A DNA stretch of 64,000 bases from Helopsaltes ochotensis (taxonomy: Eukaryota > Chordata > Aves > Passeriformes > Locustellidae), in the NCBI GenBank assembly GCA_013400155.1, contig VXBM01001015.1:201218-265217 (forward strand), read 5' to 3'. The notes beneath the pieces were generated by a model, which was not told the origin of the DNA, did not search any database, and saw nothing but the letters and a program-made list of their open reading frames with translations. Shown in pieces: positions 14,013-26,431 of the stretch (positions are counted from its first letter, which is position 1; each line of letters starts with the position of its first letter). The translations under genes and the position numbers were made by a program.

Positions 14013-14096
14013 GACTGTCTTGGTGAGACTGGAAGGATGCAGCCATCCTGTTGTTATGAAAGGCCTGTGTGCAGAATGTGGCCAGGATTTAACTCA
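14013..14096 (+). CDS. CTDP1: CTDP1 exon 2 (end of N-terminal domain, CxxC segment)
   Basis: Encodes TVLVRLEGCSHPVVMKGL then CAECGQDLTQ, nearly identical to human FCP1 around residues 106-133. The exon lies between an acceptor 'tgtctttttcag' and a donor 'gtgagt'. It is 84 nt, enters with two codon bases owed by exon 1 and leaves with two bases ('ca'), so it is symmetric and could be skipped without a frameshift. The Cys-His...CxxC pattern is conserved in FCP1 proteins and looks like a small metal-binding knuckle, though that is an inference. The gene product removes phosphates from the heptad repeats of the largest RNA polymerase II subunit in the nucleus, recycling the enzyme after transcription. 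Exon 1 is not in the window. CR1 copies of opposite orientation flank this exon closely. Confidence 0.95.
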
Positions 14097-14169
14097 GTGA
14101 GTACTGTCAGCTCTTTTTTACAACTTCTTGCTTCTGATTGAGAATTCAAGCTCTTCCGTCTCTCATCTA

Positions 14170-14535
14170 ATAGAGTAATAAAATATCCTGGGCTGGAAGG
14201 GACTTGGAGGTCGTCTAGCTCCAACTCCCTTGCCATGACGAGGGATACCTTCCACTCAACAAAGTTGCTCAGGGTCCCATCCAGTCTGGCCTTAAACACT
14301 TTCAGGAATGGTGCATCTGCAGCTTCTCTGGGCAAGCTGTTGTTATGCCTCATCCCCTTCACAGAAAACAATTTCATTCTTATAGCTAATGAAACCTACC
14401 CTGCTTTGTTTAAAGCCGTTCTCCCTTGTCCTGTCTCTACACATCTTTGTAAATAGTTCCTTTCCAGGTCTCTTTTGGGCCCTTCAGATTGCTAAAGGTT
14501 GTAAAGAGAGGCTGCTCTGAGGTCTCCACTCATGT
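14170..14535 (-). mobile_element. CR1 LINE 3' fragment, minus orientation
   Basis: Reads as the reverse complement of a CR1 3' end: 'ctgggctggaagggacttgg', 'cgtctagctccaactccctt', 'gccatgacgagggatacc', 'ttctcccttgtcctgtct' and 'gaggtctccac' in order. A minus-strand open frame of 107 codons here runs across both this repeat and the antisense of exon 2 and is not a gene. Confidence 0.85.
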
Positions 14536-15275
14536 AGGATTTAAGAACTGTACATGCTCTTTTTTCGTGGAGATAATGTAAGGTAACTTAGGTAGAAAAT
14601 ATAAGGAGCATGTGTAGAGAGGTAAATTCTTACCATGCTTTGCTTTCCACGTACTCACCACTGAGACTGAGAGTTGTATGGTGTGTCAACAGTGGCTTGC
14701 TTAGTAAACCTGAGAGCTTTATCTGTGCAGGCGCAAGTAACTCAGAGGTAATTGCATTCTCATTGGTCCCAAGGTCATGACGACCTTGCTCCATTTGTAC
14801 TGTATCTGAATGGGAGCTAGCTTGTCTCCAGTGCTTTCAGTTTAATGCTGTTTTAATTTTTTTGGTGAAATATTCTGCCATGGAACTAAAGGAATTTAAG
14901 CCTTAAGTGAAAAAGAAAGAAAATTCAAAAGGTGATTGTATTTCTCCTTTGCTGTGTCTCTTTGCTTGGTATAAGAGAATGTTTCTTATACTTTTCAAAT
15001 TATTAATTCAACAGCTGTTCGAGAACAAGCTGTATAGTTGCTTGGATTTTATAAATTAATGTTGAATACTCATTTCATTTGGCTGGAAATACTTCAGTTT
15101 AATTTTAATTCACGCTTATTGTTAAGAATTACTTTGTGAACATTATCCAACAAACCAGTGCAAGTGAACTGAATATTGAGAGTGCTATGCAAGACGTAGC
15201 CTGGTTAATGTTTGGATATAACTTTTTATTTAAAGTTAAATGTTAATATTTTGTAAACAAGTATTATTTGGCAAA

Positions 15276-15297
15276 GCTAGCGAAGTGCTAGCGAAGT
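15276..15297. repeat. Perfect 11-bp tandem duplication
   Basis: The unit gctagcgaagt occurs twice with no gap. It is a short local duplication in intron 2 with no evident function. Confidence 0.85.
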
Positions 15298-16109
15298 TAG
15301 GATAATCATGAATAGGGCTTTGTCTGTCCTGAATGAATACTTGATTTGATATTTGAATACAGTCACATCTAAATATTGCTCTACTGCTATCATTTCATAT
15401 GATAAATCCAGACAAATTCAAGGTATCCAGCAAATTAAGTTTTTCCACTTCTTACTATGTCTTATGTCTGTGTCTTCATTTTATACAAAGTGGTTTATAC
15501 ATCTGAAATACTATGTTATGACTGTTGAGCCTACATCAGAAGACAATTCAAAAGCACTGATGCTTTTCTTTCTTGGAGAAAAGCAAGTACAGTGTTCTTA
15601 GTAATCATACAACTAATGGTCTGAAAATGGTTAATAATTTTTAAAGGCTCATTTAAAATGTCGGTCAGGGTTATCGATTAAGTTTTCTGAACTCTGAAGC
15701 AAAGAATATAATATGCTAAAATGTACATGTAAACTTTAGACCAAATAAATACTTTTGTTCCTGAACATCAATGCTGCCATGCACTGTGGTACAAGGAAAG
15801 ATACCTGTCTGTGGTTGTGTCTGCCTCAGCTCAGCTCAGTACAGTTGTTCCTCAGCAGTTTGCTGTCACAAAGTGAAATCTGGTTTATCTCTTGTTGAAG
15901 ATCTGATACCAAAATCTTGTCCTTGATTGGACTGGTACACAGGAGAATTAAAAGATGTGCATGTGACACATAGGACAAAATTTATATGGTAGTATTTTTT
16001 AATATCGGTGAATCATCAATTAGGTGTCAGAATTCCCAATAAATTGATTGATATATGTTAGTGAAAGGGATCCCATACAGGGTTACGTGGTCAGTTTTCA
16101 AGCAGTTTT

Positions 16110-16175
16110 GTACTCGTGTGTGCACTCACACACAATCTGTCTCACACACGTGTACGCACACAAGGGTGACACCTG
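16110..16175. repeat. Degenerate CA/TG-rich simple sequence
   Basis: Interrupted CACA and TGTG stretches, as left by a decayed dinucleotide microsatellite. Short apparent open frames across it are artefacts of the low complexity. Confidence 0.55.
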
Positions 16176-16801
16176 TTCTGTTGATATCTGTATATGCATA
16201 CATCAGTATACCAGTAAGACTCTGTGTAATATACACATCAATAAAATAGACACAAGCATACAGAGTTCCTCACTGTTTTCTGCCAATGGGAAAAGCAGGT
16301 TTTTTGGGTAGTATTTTTGAAGCAGCAGTCACCTGTAAGGCACTCTGTGTGCAGAGAGTAGCTTTGCCTATCCTTTGCTTTTATTTTTCATACTCTGGCT
16401 TGGAAAACAAGCTGAGTGATTGCAAAAAATAAAAAAAGAAACAGAGTAGTTTTAAATTTGAGTGGTTTGGTAATTATACCTAGTTTATAGCTTGTTTTTT
16501 CATGCAAATCAATATATGGATGTGTTTCATCATAGTGTCATGTGTCATGAAATAATCATATGGAAGTATAACTTACTACAGTGACTTTTTGCAGGGTGTT
16601 TTCTGGTGAGCTTCTTTGATCTCTATCCATTTTGTCTAGTAACTTGCATTAGCAAGAATTTGAAAGAGTATGTTACTTAAAATAGCTCTTTTTAATCATT
16701 TTTTTGATGTTGATTAGTTTGAGGCTAGAGATTTTAGTCTGTTTAACATTTCACTAAGCTGTTATTCTCTCATGTAATCCTTCTTTTCCCTATGTGATTA
16801 G

Positions 16802-16895
16802 GATACGAAGCAAAAATGGAAAACAAAGCGTGCCATTATCCACAGCAACTGTATCAATGGTTCACAGTGTCCCAGAACTGAAAGTTAGCTCGGAG
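16802..16895 (+). CDS. CTDP1: CTDP1 exon 3
   Basis: Begins with one base that completes the Gln codon split after exon 2. It then encodes IRSKNGKQSVPLSTATVSMV and HSVPELKVSSE, matching human FCP1 residues ~134-164 with few changes. The acceptor is 'gtgattag' and the donor 'gtaagt'. It is 94 nt and exits in phase 0. This segment links the N-terminal domain to the catalytic domain. No catalytic residues lie here. Confidence 0.95.
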
Positions 16896-18366
16896 GTAAG
16901 TACCATCATACTTTCCTTGTTCACACTTTTCACAGTAGCTCCACAGTTGAGAAACTTAATTGCAGTACTTTTGTAAATGTTGTATGTACTTGATACAGGA
17001 AGTTTAGCTTCCCTTTGAAGAGGAATTTGGGGTTGAACATTAGTAGCCCTGGGGTTTTGTAAATTTATCTTAGTATAGATTGATTATTCTTATGGTTTAT
17101 AGTGGGTTTTTTTAGAACTGTATACTGAAAAGATGTCACTTTGACAGAAACCTGTAAGCTTATTAGTTGAGCTTTTTTGTCAATGAGAGTGAACAGTTAA
17201 TGAAAAGTTCTGTTAGCTGAAATTTGTTCAAAGCTTGCAATGTCTCTGAAACGTAGCTTTAACCTGCACTTTGAAATTGACCCACTAGATACAGTGAAGC
17301 TAGTTTGCTGCAACTTACCTGTATGGTAAAATTATTTCATTATTTTTCAAATACTCCAAGTATTCAGAATTTATTAATATTTCAAATATTCATCTGAGTT
17401 ATCAAAATATGCTTGTTTATACCTCAGTTTGTGTAGAGGGAAGAAGGAGCATGTTTATTTTGAAGATGAACATTCTGTTTATCTTTTTTATCAACATGAT
17501 CTTCGGTTACTTTTTTATGTTGCTACTTGATTTTTTTTTCTGGTAATTTTTCCCCAATAAGGGGAACTGTGAAGATGTGAGCAGCTAGAGGAGTGTTTCA
17601 AAGAGCAGTTTGCACTTGATCCTTGCTGCTTTGTAGTGCTCTAACTTTGCTTTCAAGTTCAGCTGTCTTGGGGGTAACACTGCCACTTGCTATCCGAGGT
17701 GAATCAAGTGAACACAGAGCTTCACATGTTACTTGGAAAGTTTGTAAATATGCGCAGGAGGAGTCAGCTTCACTCATATTTCCTGGATTATAATGTCTTA
17801 ATGTTACTGCCCATGTGGCGCTGCATAATCTTGGTTAGCTGTTTATGTCTGAAAGCATACAGTCTGTAATCTGAAGTTCACAGGTATAATTTCTGTCACC
17901 AGCTGCTTCAATTTTATATTTAGTGTGGGGTTTTCAGACATATTGTACTTAATGATGCAAAATTGCTGGACATAGCAGTCAAAAGTTCTCAGACCTACTG
18001 ATGAATTTTCGTTTGTGTTCAAAGCTACTGCTGTTTCCTATCAGGATACTAGGCCTTAAATTAAATCAGTGTTTACTTACTTGTCACATTTGAAAATTTT
18101 GTGTTGAGTTTTTGAATTTTAAGAGTTAATAGTGTCACAAAGATCTGAGAACAGACTTTGAGAGCATTTTTTTTCTGTAAAAAAAATTGCTCCAGGGCTG
18201 CCATTGCTACAGTTAGATTGAGGCAACATTTCTTGTGCAGTTAGTTTGTAGCAGACAAGCTTCTCAGGTGTAGAGTACACAAAAGGTAGTAAAGGTAATT
18301 TATAAAAAATTATTTCTTTATTTATTTCTGTGAAGCGAAGCCTAGCAGTGAGTATTTCTGTTACAG
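16896..18366 (+). other. CTDP1: CTDP1 intron 3
   Basis: A 1.5 kb AT-rich GT-AG intron (gtaagt ... ttacag). No repeat element or additional exon was recognised. Confidence 0.9.
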
Positions 18367-18495
18367 CAAGCTGAGCAGCTGGGAAGAGAAGATCAACAGC
18401 GACTGCATCGAAATAGAAAACTAGTGCTCATGGTGGATTTGGACCAGACATTGATCCATACTACAGAACAGCACTGCCAGCAAATGTCTAATAAG
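18367..18495 (+). CDS. CTDP1: CTDP1 exon 4, catalytic DxDxT motif
   Basis: Encodes QAEQLGREDQQRLHRNRKLV followed by LMVDLDQTLIHTTEQHCQQ and MSNK. The DLDQT signature is the DxDxT/V motif of the FCP/SCP phosphatase family: the first Asp (human D188) forms the phospho-aspartate and the second (D190) acts as general acid/base, with Mg2+ required. Both are present, so the enzyme is predicted active. The exon is 129 nt and begins and ends in phase 0. Skipping it would therefore keep the frame but remove the active site. Its acceptor is ttacag and its donor gtatat. Confidence 0.97.
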
Positions 18496-19824
18496 GTATA
18501 TGGTACCCTTCAAACTAATATAACAAGAGGAATGTTTCTAACAATACTTAAATGATGGTTCTTTAAAAGAACATTCTGTGGTTAGGTAAAATTGTATTTG
18601 AAGAATAAAAGAAAATGAGAGACAAATTTACTGTAATATGTTTCTTTTTCTCTGCATTCAAATTGATGTTTTTCTTTCTTCCACTCATGCTTTCTTGCAC
18701 TTTTCCTTTCTAATCATTTTGAGATATGTTTCAGATAGCTGTTTTTAATCTCTGCTTTCCTTCCTCTTCAATTTACAAGCTGAGTACTCAGTAATGAGAC
18801 TATTTTCCTTCCAAGTCTGAGGTAGATACTGTGAATTACTGTTCAAAGTCCCTTTTTGAGCAATTCTGTGTGTTCCTATGTCTGTCATTCCATGAGTATG
18901 TATAGAGATTTTTTTTAAACCTTTTTAAGGGGAGTGAGGAGGGATTGTGTGTTGTGGCTTAATTTCTTCATGAAACACTTGTTGAACTGACAAGGGGTAT
19001 TGTCTTGTAACATTTCTAATTTGAGAGCTGTAAAACATGAAATGTTGAAATGTGTACCGTGTCTGGAACACGAGGATGCAAACTCAAACATCAGTATCAT
19101 GCAAACTGTGATTGCTTAGTTCTTTTCTTTCCTCTTGCCATTCTTGCATGTCCTTTAGGCTCAGCATATGTTCACAATTGCTAGGAAAAGCAAGCTAGAA
19201 GTATACATTGCAATTAAGAGGAAAGGGAGCCATGAATATTCAACTTAAGGATTAAAAAAAATCTTGTGTGTCTGAAAGGGTAGGCCTCTATCAGTGTAAG
19301 TTCATTGTTTGAAGAAAAATAATTTTAAAAATATTTTGAGGTTTTTAACTGGGATCTTTATCTGCAAGCTTCCTTCCTGGTTTGCTCTCTGATGCTATGT
19401 TTCCATAGACAAACTTTGTTGGATGAAGAAAATACTTTCTCTGAGTTCAATGTGCATTGAAACGAGTCTGTCAGAAGTTTACTGGAGGTACTGATTGTAG
19501 TGAGATCCTGAACTTCTGTGAAACAAGCAGGATGAGAAATTTCTCAGATTGGTTTGCCATAAGTAAAGATTTGAATGAAAGCCACCTGCATCATAAATTT
19601 TTCAACAGTACAGCTTCCTGCATTTGAAAGCCTTATTGTTGGACTGCCAGGCACAGAGCAAAAATGTGCTTTGGATTTTATTCATCCACATAATTTTGTG
19701 GCTAAAACTTGCTTTGATCTAGTAGGACTAAAAAAAGTTGAAGTGAGGGAAGAGGGTAGCTCTGGAATGCTGGCATTTTAGCTTACTATTTTGATAATAT
19801 TCAACGTGGGTTTTTTTTTCCTAG
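18496..19824 (+). other. CTDP1: CTDP1 intron 4
   Basis: A 1.3 kb GT-AG intron with a good T-rich tract before the acceptor (tttttttttcctag). Nothing else was recognised in it. Confidence 0.9.
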
Positions 19825-19975
19825 GGAATATTTCATTTCCAGTTAGGTCGAGGTGAGCCTATGTTGCACACACGTTTGCGTCCTCACTGTAAGGAATTCC
19901 TGGAAAAAATTGCCAAGCTCTATGAATTACATGTTTTTACTTTTGGCAGCAGACTGTATGCACATACAATTGCAG
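19825..19975 (+). CDS. CTDP1: CTDP1 exon 5, FCP1 catalytic domain
   Basis: Encodes GIFHFQLGRGEPMLHTRLRP, HCKEFLEKIAKLYELHVFTF and GSRLYAHTIA, nearly the same as human FCP1 residues ~208-257. HVFTFGSRLYA corresponds to the strand and loop carrying the Thr/Ser that stabilises the phosphate in haloacid-dehalogenase-type folds. It is 151 nt and exits in phase 1, the split Gly being completed in exon 6. The donor is gtgagt. Confidence 0.96.
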
Positions 19976-22900
19976 GTGAGTAGTATGTTACATTTAACAG
20001 TATTTACTTACCCTGCCTTCATACTCATATAATCAATTTTCTTTTTGGAATTGTTTTCAAGTATTTTTTTCTTTGTTGTGCAAAGGCACCTCCTAAATAA
20101 TCCTGTAAGTAGAATTCTTAGCTTGTTTACAAGGCAGTGCCTATAAGCCTGTAATTTTAGAAATAATCCTTTTTTTTCCCCATCAGATGTGCTTTGCTTC
20201 ACTGATGGTTAGAGAATCAGTGTTAACTACTGCCTTCTTATTATGTAGAAAAAAATGTTGATGGACCCTAACAGTGATCTGCAACTTCACTTGTCTTACA
20301 AATCTAATGTAACTGTTCCATAAACTTCCGACAATGCGACATCATCTCATCCTATGGAGAACACCACCCCCTGAATGGTTTCCTTTCACCAAAGGAAGTG
20401 CTAAAATCAATTTACAGCAGTTCTGTTTGTATCCTGGAGCTGAGATACACTTACTTAATGAAAAACAGAAATCTAGCAGTATTTTCACATTATTTTCTCA
20501 AGAACTTAAAAATATTTTCTCCTAGTAAATGAAAACTTGTATTTGAATTATGACAGTAGTAGTCTATTGTGTGGGTCACTGGCTGAAATAATTTTTTTTC
20601 TGAGAAACATAAAAGAAACTGCCCTGGTTCTACAAGTGTGTGGATCTGAATCATGTTAGGAGGGACACCATGTGTTTAAACTCTCAAGATGGGGTAAAAG
20701 CTAATTTTAGTCTTCCCTGTCAGAAGCACATTTTCTCCTCAAACTTCTCTTTATCAACTCTGTTGGTCTAAGACAATATAATTAACAATATTTTAGGTTA
20801 TGACTCTGTCAAACCATCCATGCTGCTGTTCCGTGTCTCCTTTTTTTTATGTTGTCTTTCACACTTGCTTTTTTTTGTCATATTGCTAGGAGTGTCTTGA
20901 ACAACAGGGTCCCAATAATCCCACTTCTTGGCAAGAAAGGAAGATTCCAAAATAGTTAGAGAGCTAGCGATCCTAGTTAGCTCTAAAACAGTTCAGAAAA
21001 AAAATATATAAACAATTCTTTATTCATGTTAAATGCCATAGAAGAGGCTTGTAATGACGATTATAGGAGACTTCTGAATGACAGCATACAATATTTCTGT
21101 AATCAGAATGTGATGCTTATTTGTGATTCAAGCTAATATTCCTTGAAAGGTTTAAGGCATGTCCTGCCAATCCAGGTCGGTGTTTCAGTCTTTGACCATA
21201 GTTTTAAGAATCTAGTTCCTAAAGTTTTGTCAGTCTTGCTATTGGATTATTATTCTATTATTGGAAGTGTTGTGTACTGCTAATGCATGAACAATTCTGT
21301 ACCTTTCTGTCCTTCTTAGAATGTGTTTTTATCTTCTGTAGCAAAAGAGAATTAGTTTTCTTATGCACTAGGTTTAAATACATGGTAGTGAGAAAGTGAG
21401 GGGACAATCTTCCTCACCTGGATCTGTGTGCCGTGATCTGGCCTCAGGTCAGAAGCTGTGTAGCAGATGGCCTTCAGAGCCAGGGAGGAGTTGCAGAGGT
21501 AGTTAACTCACAGTGTCTAAGTTCTGTCTGTCTTCTTTCAGTGTGTGATTTGGTGTTCTGCCCATTTTAGTCTCTGAGCCCCAGTGTGGATTACCCTGCA
21601 GTCCCTGTGGTGCCACAGGCTGACACTTACTAAGGTCATCATACTCAAGCTACCCCGTTTATTCCATATAGTGAATAGCCACTGAATGAGCAAATTAGGG
21701 TATTGCTGCTTCCTGTCACCCACAGACTTCTGGATTTCTGCCTGAAGATGTTTAACCTCATCAAAAGCATTCTAACTGCAAGTGGGTTGTTTGAGCAGTT
21801 GGTGTTAGTTTCAGCTGAAATCTGTAGAAAAACCCTGGGTACAGCCTTTGGCCACCTGTGCAGCCGAGCTGCAGTGCTAGAGAAATACATAGCTGATGCA
21901 TATAGAGAACACTTGATGGCAGTATTGGTTAAATGGTTTATCACCAAGCTGTCAACTTTATTGTTATCCTTATGCCACATAAAAAAGAACTTGTATTAAA
22001 ATGCTGGGGATCCTTTTCATTAGAAAAAGGTTGTTTGCTTAGGCCCTCTGTAGACATCCTATATATCTTTGTAAATTCTGAACTCTGAGCTGCTTCTTTC
22101 ATGTCCTAGAAGGCTTTTGAAAAGAGATGACAACTTGTCAGTCCTTTTCTCTCATCTCAGCTGACTCTTGCCAGCTGTTAAGTGGGATTAGCTGGTATTT
22201 GTAAACACCATTATCTAGAGCTCCTTGGAGTATTTCTCAACTAAATAATTACTTTGAGCAATTTTTACTTAACTTTTTTTCTGCTTTGTATAAGAGAAGT
22301 TTGATATTTTTAAAACCAATGTCAGCTTAAAAGCTAGTTGTAAAATGCCAGAGAGAATTTTGGGTTCAGAAGCTATTAAGCAACAATTAAACAATGTGAA
22401 ATCACTCCAAATTTATGATGAAATTTAGAAAGTAGGACCAAGTTGAGAGCATTTATATGTATGGTTTGTTACAGCAAGTGTATTATAGAATGTATACAGT
22501 GTGTACGTATAATCACCAGTGTCTGAAATTGTCCCAGCTTTTGAAATATTGGGTCAGTTCTTTCCAGGTTGTAAAGTAGAATCTCAAATAGAACTGAAGA
22601 TAACCTGATTCTTCAGAAATTCAATTTTAGTTTTATTTATAAAAGGACTTACTCAAATTCATGTTGGTTCCAACAGTTGTATAACTTCTCCTGGGAACTG
22701 CTATTTAACTCAATCTTTCTCTAAGATTTGAGACATCCCCAATATGAGTTAGTTTTCAACATTGCATCTTCTGATGGTTTTAACTTAGTTTTTACTTATT
22801 TAAGAATTTTTTTTTAAAGAGAGTCTTTGTAGGAGCAGGGAATACAATTGGGTAAGTTTATGTGCAAAGAGCCAACCTGAGAAAATGGGAAGCAAAGAAC

Positions 22901-25056
22901 TGGGGCAGTAGTCTCTGCTAGGTGAGTCTACTGGATAGTCCTTTCTAATGTGACGGATAATGATAGTGTCTTCAGTTTGTTCAAGAAACTTGTGGGGCAT
23001 ACCTAGCACAGTGTCTAATTTATGAGACTGACTGGAAGCTCAGTTTGTCCTAGTCTCTCTTGGTCCCTATCTCAACCCATGAACCCTTTATTATATTTTC
23101 TCTCCCCTGTCCAGCTGCAGAGGAGAGTGAGCATGTGGCTTTGGTGGGTACTTGGTGCGTTGAAGAAAACAAACGATGTATGATGAATGAAATGTTACCT
23201 GCACTTGCCCTGAGATGTGAAAACGTCAAATTGTTTGTTACATTATTTTAGTTGACATGGGAACATCTAAAAGAAACTAAAGTTTGACCTGGAAAGAGCT
23301 TTTTAAAAAGAGACCAGTGCTGTTTTCTGTGTTGTTACTCAGGTAGCTTAGCTTCAGACTCTCCTAAGATGGGCTTGTATCTTTGCAGATGGATCTTCGA
23401 TGAGCTCTATCCTCAGGGTATTTTTAGTTTAGTGATAAAGGATCACTGTGAAGCTTTGGAATGCTACCTTGTCTCTAATCCCTGCCAGCCAGGCATTCTG
23501 CACTTGGACTTTTTTAGTTCAACTTCATTTTTCTTACAGTTTTAGCTCGGCAACATTGCAGCTGAGTGCCTCATTGAAGTTTTGCTGTGTAATCAGTGCA
23601 CTTCTGTCTAATTCAGTGTAGAGAGTTCCTGTGTATTCAGACAATTAGCAGTAGAGAATTTTGTTGGGAAGAACAGCAACTTGTATAACAGCTTTTGTAG
23701 TTTGTCAAAGTATCTGTGTGTACAGCAATAAATCTTTGTAGCTAATTCTCTCAATTCATTATGCCTAGGTACTGCAAGGGTCTCACTACAGGGGATGATT
23801 CTACGAGTTTGCAGCAATTCTTAAGCATAGTCGGGTGAGTTAAGGTTGAACCTCTGTCCTTAACTCAGAATTTTCTTGCTTTTATGGGTTTTAAGTTATT
23901 CCAATTGCACATCAATATTAATTAATTGCAGGATCAACTTTCAGAAGTGATGACTGATTTTTAGGGTTTTTTTAAACTTTGTTTTTGAAGTCCCAACTTA
24001 AGGTATTCTTGGGAGCTGCATTGTTAAAAGGAGTTGAACATATGTTCTGTGCAAACCTGAGCTCCTTGAAAGAAAATTAAAGTTGGTTTATAGAGTCTGT
24101 AGTAGTTGTGAATTCTGTTTCTGGTTATAATATGGCAATCATTTAAAATAAAATACAGTAAAACTTGAAAAGATGGTTCCCAAGTAAGTATTGATTGCCT
24201 TGTATTATTCATAGGCATAATGAGAAGTTGATACTTCAGTACAAATCCAGTAAAACAGAAAATGCAGGTTAGCATTGAAGTATGCCAGTTTCTTTCTAAG
24301 CAATTATGTGGCTGTGATCCGCTCATGAAGGTGAACTTCATTATTGGAGACTAGGTTCAGAAGCATATGCATGTGTGTTTGTGTACCCAAGTCATCATTT
24401 TCCTAAATAGTGGCACTTTATCTTGCTTTAAGATCAGCTAGCACAGCTTCTATTTTTGGGGTTTTTTCTTTGTTTGTTTAATTTTTTTAAAGAGTGCAGT
24501 CAGAAAAGTTACTACAACTGGGCCTAAATATTTCTAGAAGTCCCAGGATATATTCATTATGTGTAAATGTGTTGAAGTAGTTGTTAGAGATACAACTTAA
24601 AACCTACAAATGCAAGAGTTCTGGCTGGAACTGTCCTTTAACTTCCTACTGTGCTTAAATATTGCAGCACATTGCCGACTCTTGTGAGACTTCTCTGCAG
24701 TCCCTAGGCATAATGAGCTAAGGAGAGCATTTAGCTTTAAAGAACCAACTATAGAGAGATAAATGTAAGTTGCAAAAATCATGTATCTATTAGCTGCTGT
24801 ATCTCTTTCAGCCTTATTTATTTGGCTCTCACAAATTCAGTTTTGTTGCCATCTTGAAAGAATATTAGATGGAATTTTTTAATCTCAGTGAATTAGCTAC
24901 AAATACTTGATCCACTGTACTTTCTCCCATCTGATCTCATGCTTTAAAATTGTCTGTTAAACTGCTGTTGCACAGATTTAAATAGCAGAAGTATATAAAA
25001 CATAAGCAAGGAACAAACATCTTGAACATTAACTTTTTAATTTCTTCTTCCAAAAG
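19976..25056 (+). other. CTDP1: CTDP1 intron 5
   Basis: A 5.1 kb intron (gtgagt ... ccaaaag). It is AT-rich with only simple T-rich stretches. No CR1, LTR or extra exon was recognised. Open frames such as those near 21645-21999 on both strands show no family resemblance. Confidence 0.88.
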
Positions 25057-25147
25057 GATTTTTGGACCCTGAAAAGAAGCTTTTTTCCCATCGGATATTG
25101 TCAAGGGATGAATGTATTGATCCATTTTCTAAAACTGGGAATCTTAG
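25057..25147 (+). CDS. CTDP1: CTDP1 exon 6, FCP1 catalytic domain
   Basis: Starts with 'ga', which completes a Gly codon, then encodes FLDPEKKLFSHRILSRDECI and DPFSKTGNL, matching human FCP1 residues ~259-287. It contains the conserved FLDPEKKLFSHR..SRDEC segment of the catalytic core. It is 91 nt and exits in phase 2 with 'ag' of an Arg codon. The donor is gtatgt. Confidence 0.96.
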
Positions 25148-26264
25148 GTATGTATATGGGTCTTAGGCATTACACAGAACAGGGCAACAAGCAGAGAAGG
25201 TATGCTACGTAAAATAAAAATTGCTCCCTCTGAACTTAATGTGTTTATATCCTTCTTTGTTTGCCACTTAAATATCAACACCATCTCAGTAAAACTGAGG
25301 TGTTGGGCTTTGCATTTCCTCTACTTTAATGGGTTCTGCGGTACTAAAACAGTAAGAGTATGATGCCATGGCATCATGTTTTCACTTACCCTTCTTATTC
25401 TTGTAATAACAACCATATTTCCTCTTGGTCTTGTGATTTTGTGTAATGACTTTTGTTGTGGTTTTTTTTAAGTAAATGAAAATTCTCAGTTTGTTTTTAA
25501 TTCATAATTGAATACCTAGTATTCTGGCTTTCAAATGTGCTAAAAGCACCTTCTGCTCCTAGTGTTTCTTGAAATTAGGTCATCTAGAGCCTTGAATTGA
25601 TATTCTAGTCTAAATTCACATTCTGATCTTTTTCAGAGTATAAAGCCAAGATTTTTTCTAAGACAGATATGTCTTAGATAATGCAGCTTTGTGAAATACT
25701 AGAAGTTACTGCCTCTTCACACCAGACTATAGCAAAGAAGAAGCTTTTTTTCTTTTCTTGCTCTGTTTTTTATATGCATCTTAAGTATTCTATCTCCTCT
25801 ACCTCCTAGGTGATCAGTGATATTAGTACTTCTGTTTCCTTTATCTTGGATTGAATTAATCTACTTTTTGAAAACTCTTCTTGTGTCTTTTACCTATCTA
25901 TATATAGATAGTGTATTGACCTTGTGATGGTTGACTTTGGGCTATTGGTTGACAAAAACCAGTGAAAACTAGACTGAAATGTTGTAATGGTTTGTTCTTG
26001 CAGAGGCTTCCTGTTTTCTGCTTTTAGCCTTTGAGAGACAGATTTTAAAAGAGCTGTTTCCGTATTTTCCACTAACTGTAGTTTGTTCAAAGCTTGTATT
26101 TTGAATTCCATAATTTTAAAATTGCTGTCTTTTTTTAAGTTTCTTTTGTAAGTTCTGTGTTCTGCAGACATGTTCATAATGAACGAGAGCATCAACAGAT
26201 TGTGCTTTCATTGCTATATAAATTTCTAAAACTGGCATGATTTATCAACTGTTTTGTCTCTTAG
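25148..26264 (+). other. CTDP1: CTDP1 intron 6
   Basis: A 1.1 kb GT-AG intron. In humans, the intron at this position carries the founder variant that activates a cryptic exon in CCFDN syndrome (established knowledge, linked to an Alu). No SINE is seen here. It holds a small tatctatatatagata palindrome near 25903. Confidence 0.88.
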
Positions 26265-26431
26265 AGATCTCTTTCCTTGTGGAGATTCCATGGTTTGCAT
26301 CATTGATGATAGAGAGGATGTTTGGAAGTTTGCCCCCAATTTGATAACTGTGAAGAAATACGTATACTTTCAGGGGATAGGAGATATTAATGCACCTCCT
26401 GGATCAAGAGAAATGCAAATGAAGAAGAAAG
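26265..26431 (+). CDS. CTDP1: CTDP1 exon 7, catalytic IDDRED motif
   Basis: Encodes DLFPCGDSMVCIIDDREDVW, KFAPNLITVKKYVYFQGIGD and INAPPGSREMQMKKK. IIDDREDVW holds the second pair of metal- and phosphate-coordinating aspartates (human D297/D298), so both halves of the active site are intact. It is 167 nt, starting with the last base of the split Arg codon and ending with one base of an Ala codon. The acceptor is gtctcttag and the donor gtaatt. Homology with human weakens at the extreme 3' end, where the catalytic domain gives way to the linker. Confidence 0.97.

Larger units (their letters stand above)
14097..16801 (+). other. CTDP1: CTDP1 intron 2
   Basis: A 2.7 kb GT-AG intron (gtgagt ... 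gattag). It contains a minus-strand CR1 starting about 75 bases after the donor, an 11-bp tandem duplication and a degenerate CA/TG-rich patch. No other gene was seen. Confidence 0.9.

Noticed and set aside
14054..14377. 107-codon minus-strand open frame overlapping exon 2
   Set aside because: It is the antisense of exon 2 joined to the sense strand of a decayed CR1; it is not an independent gene.
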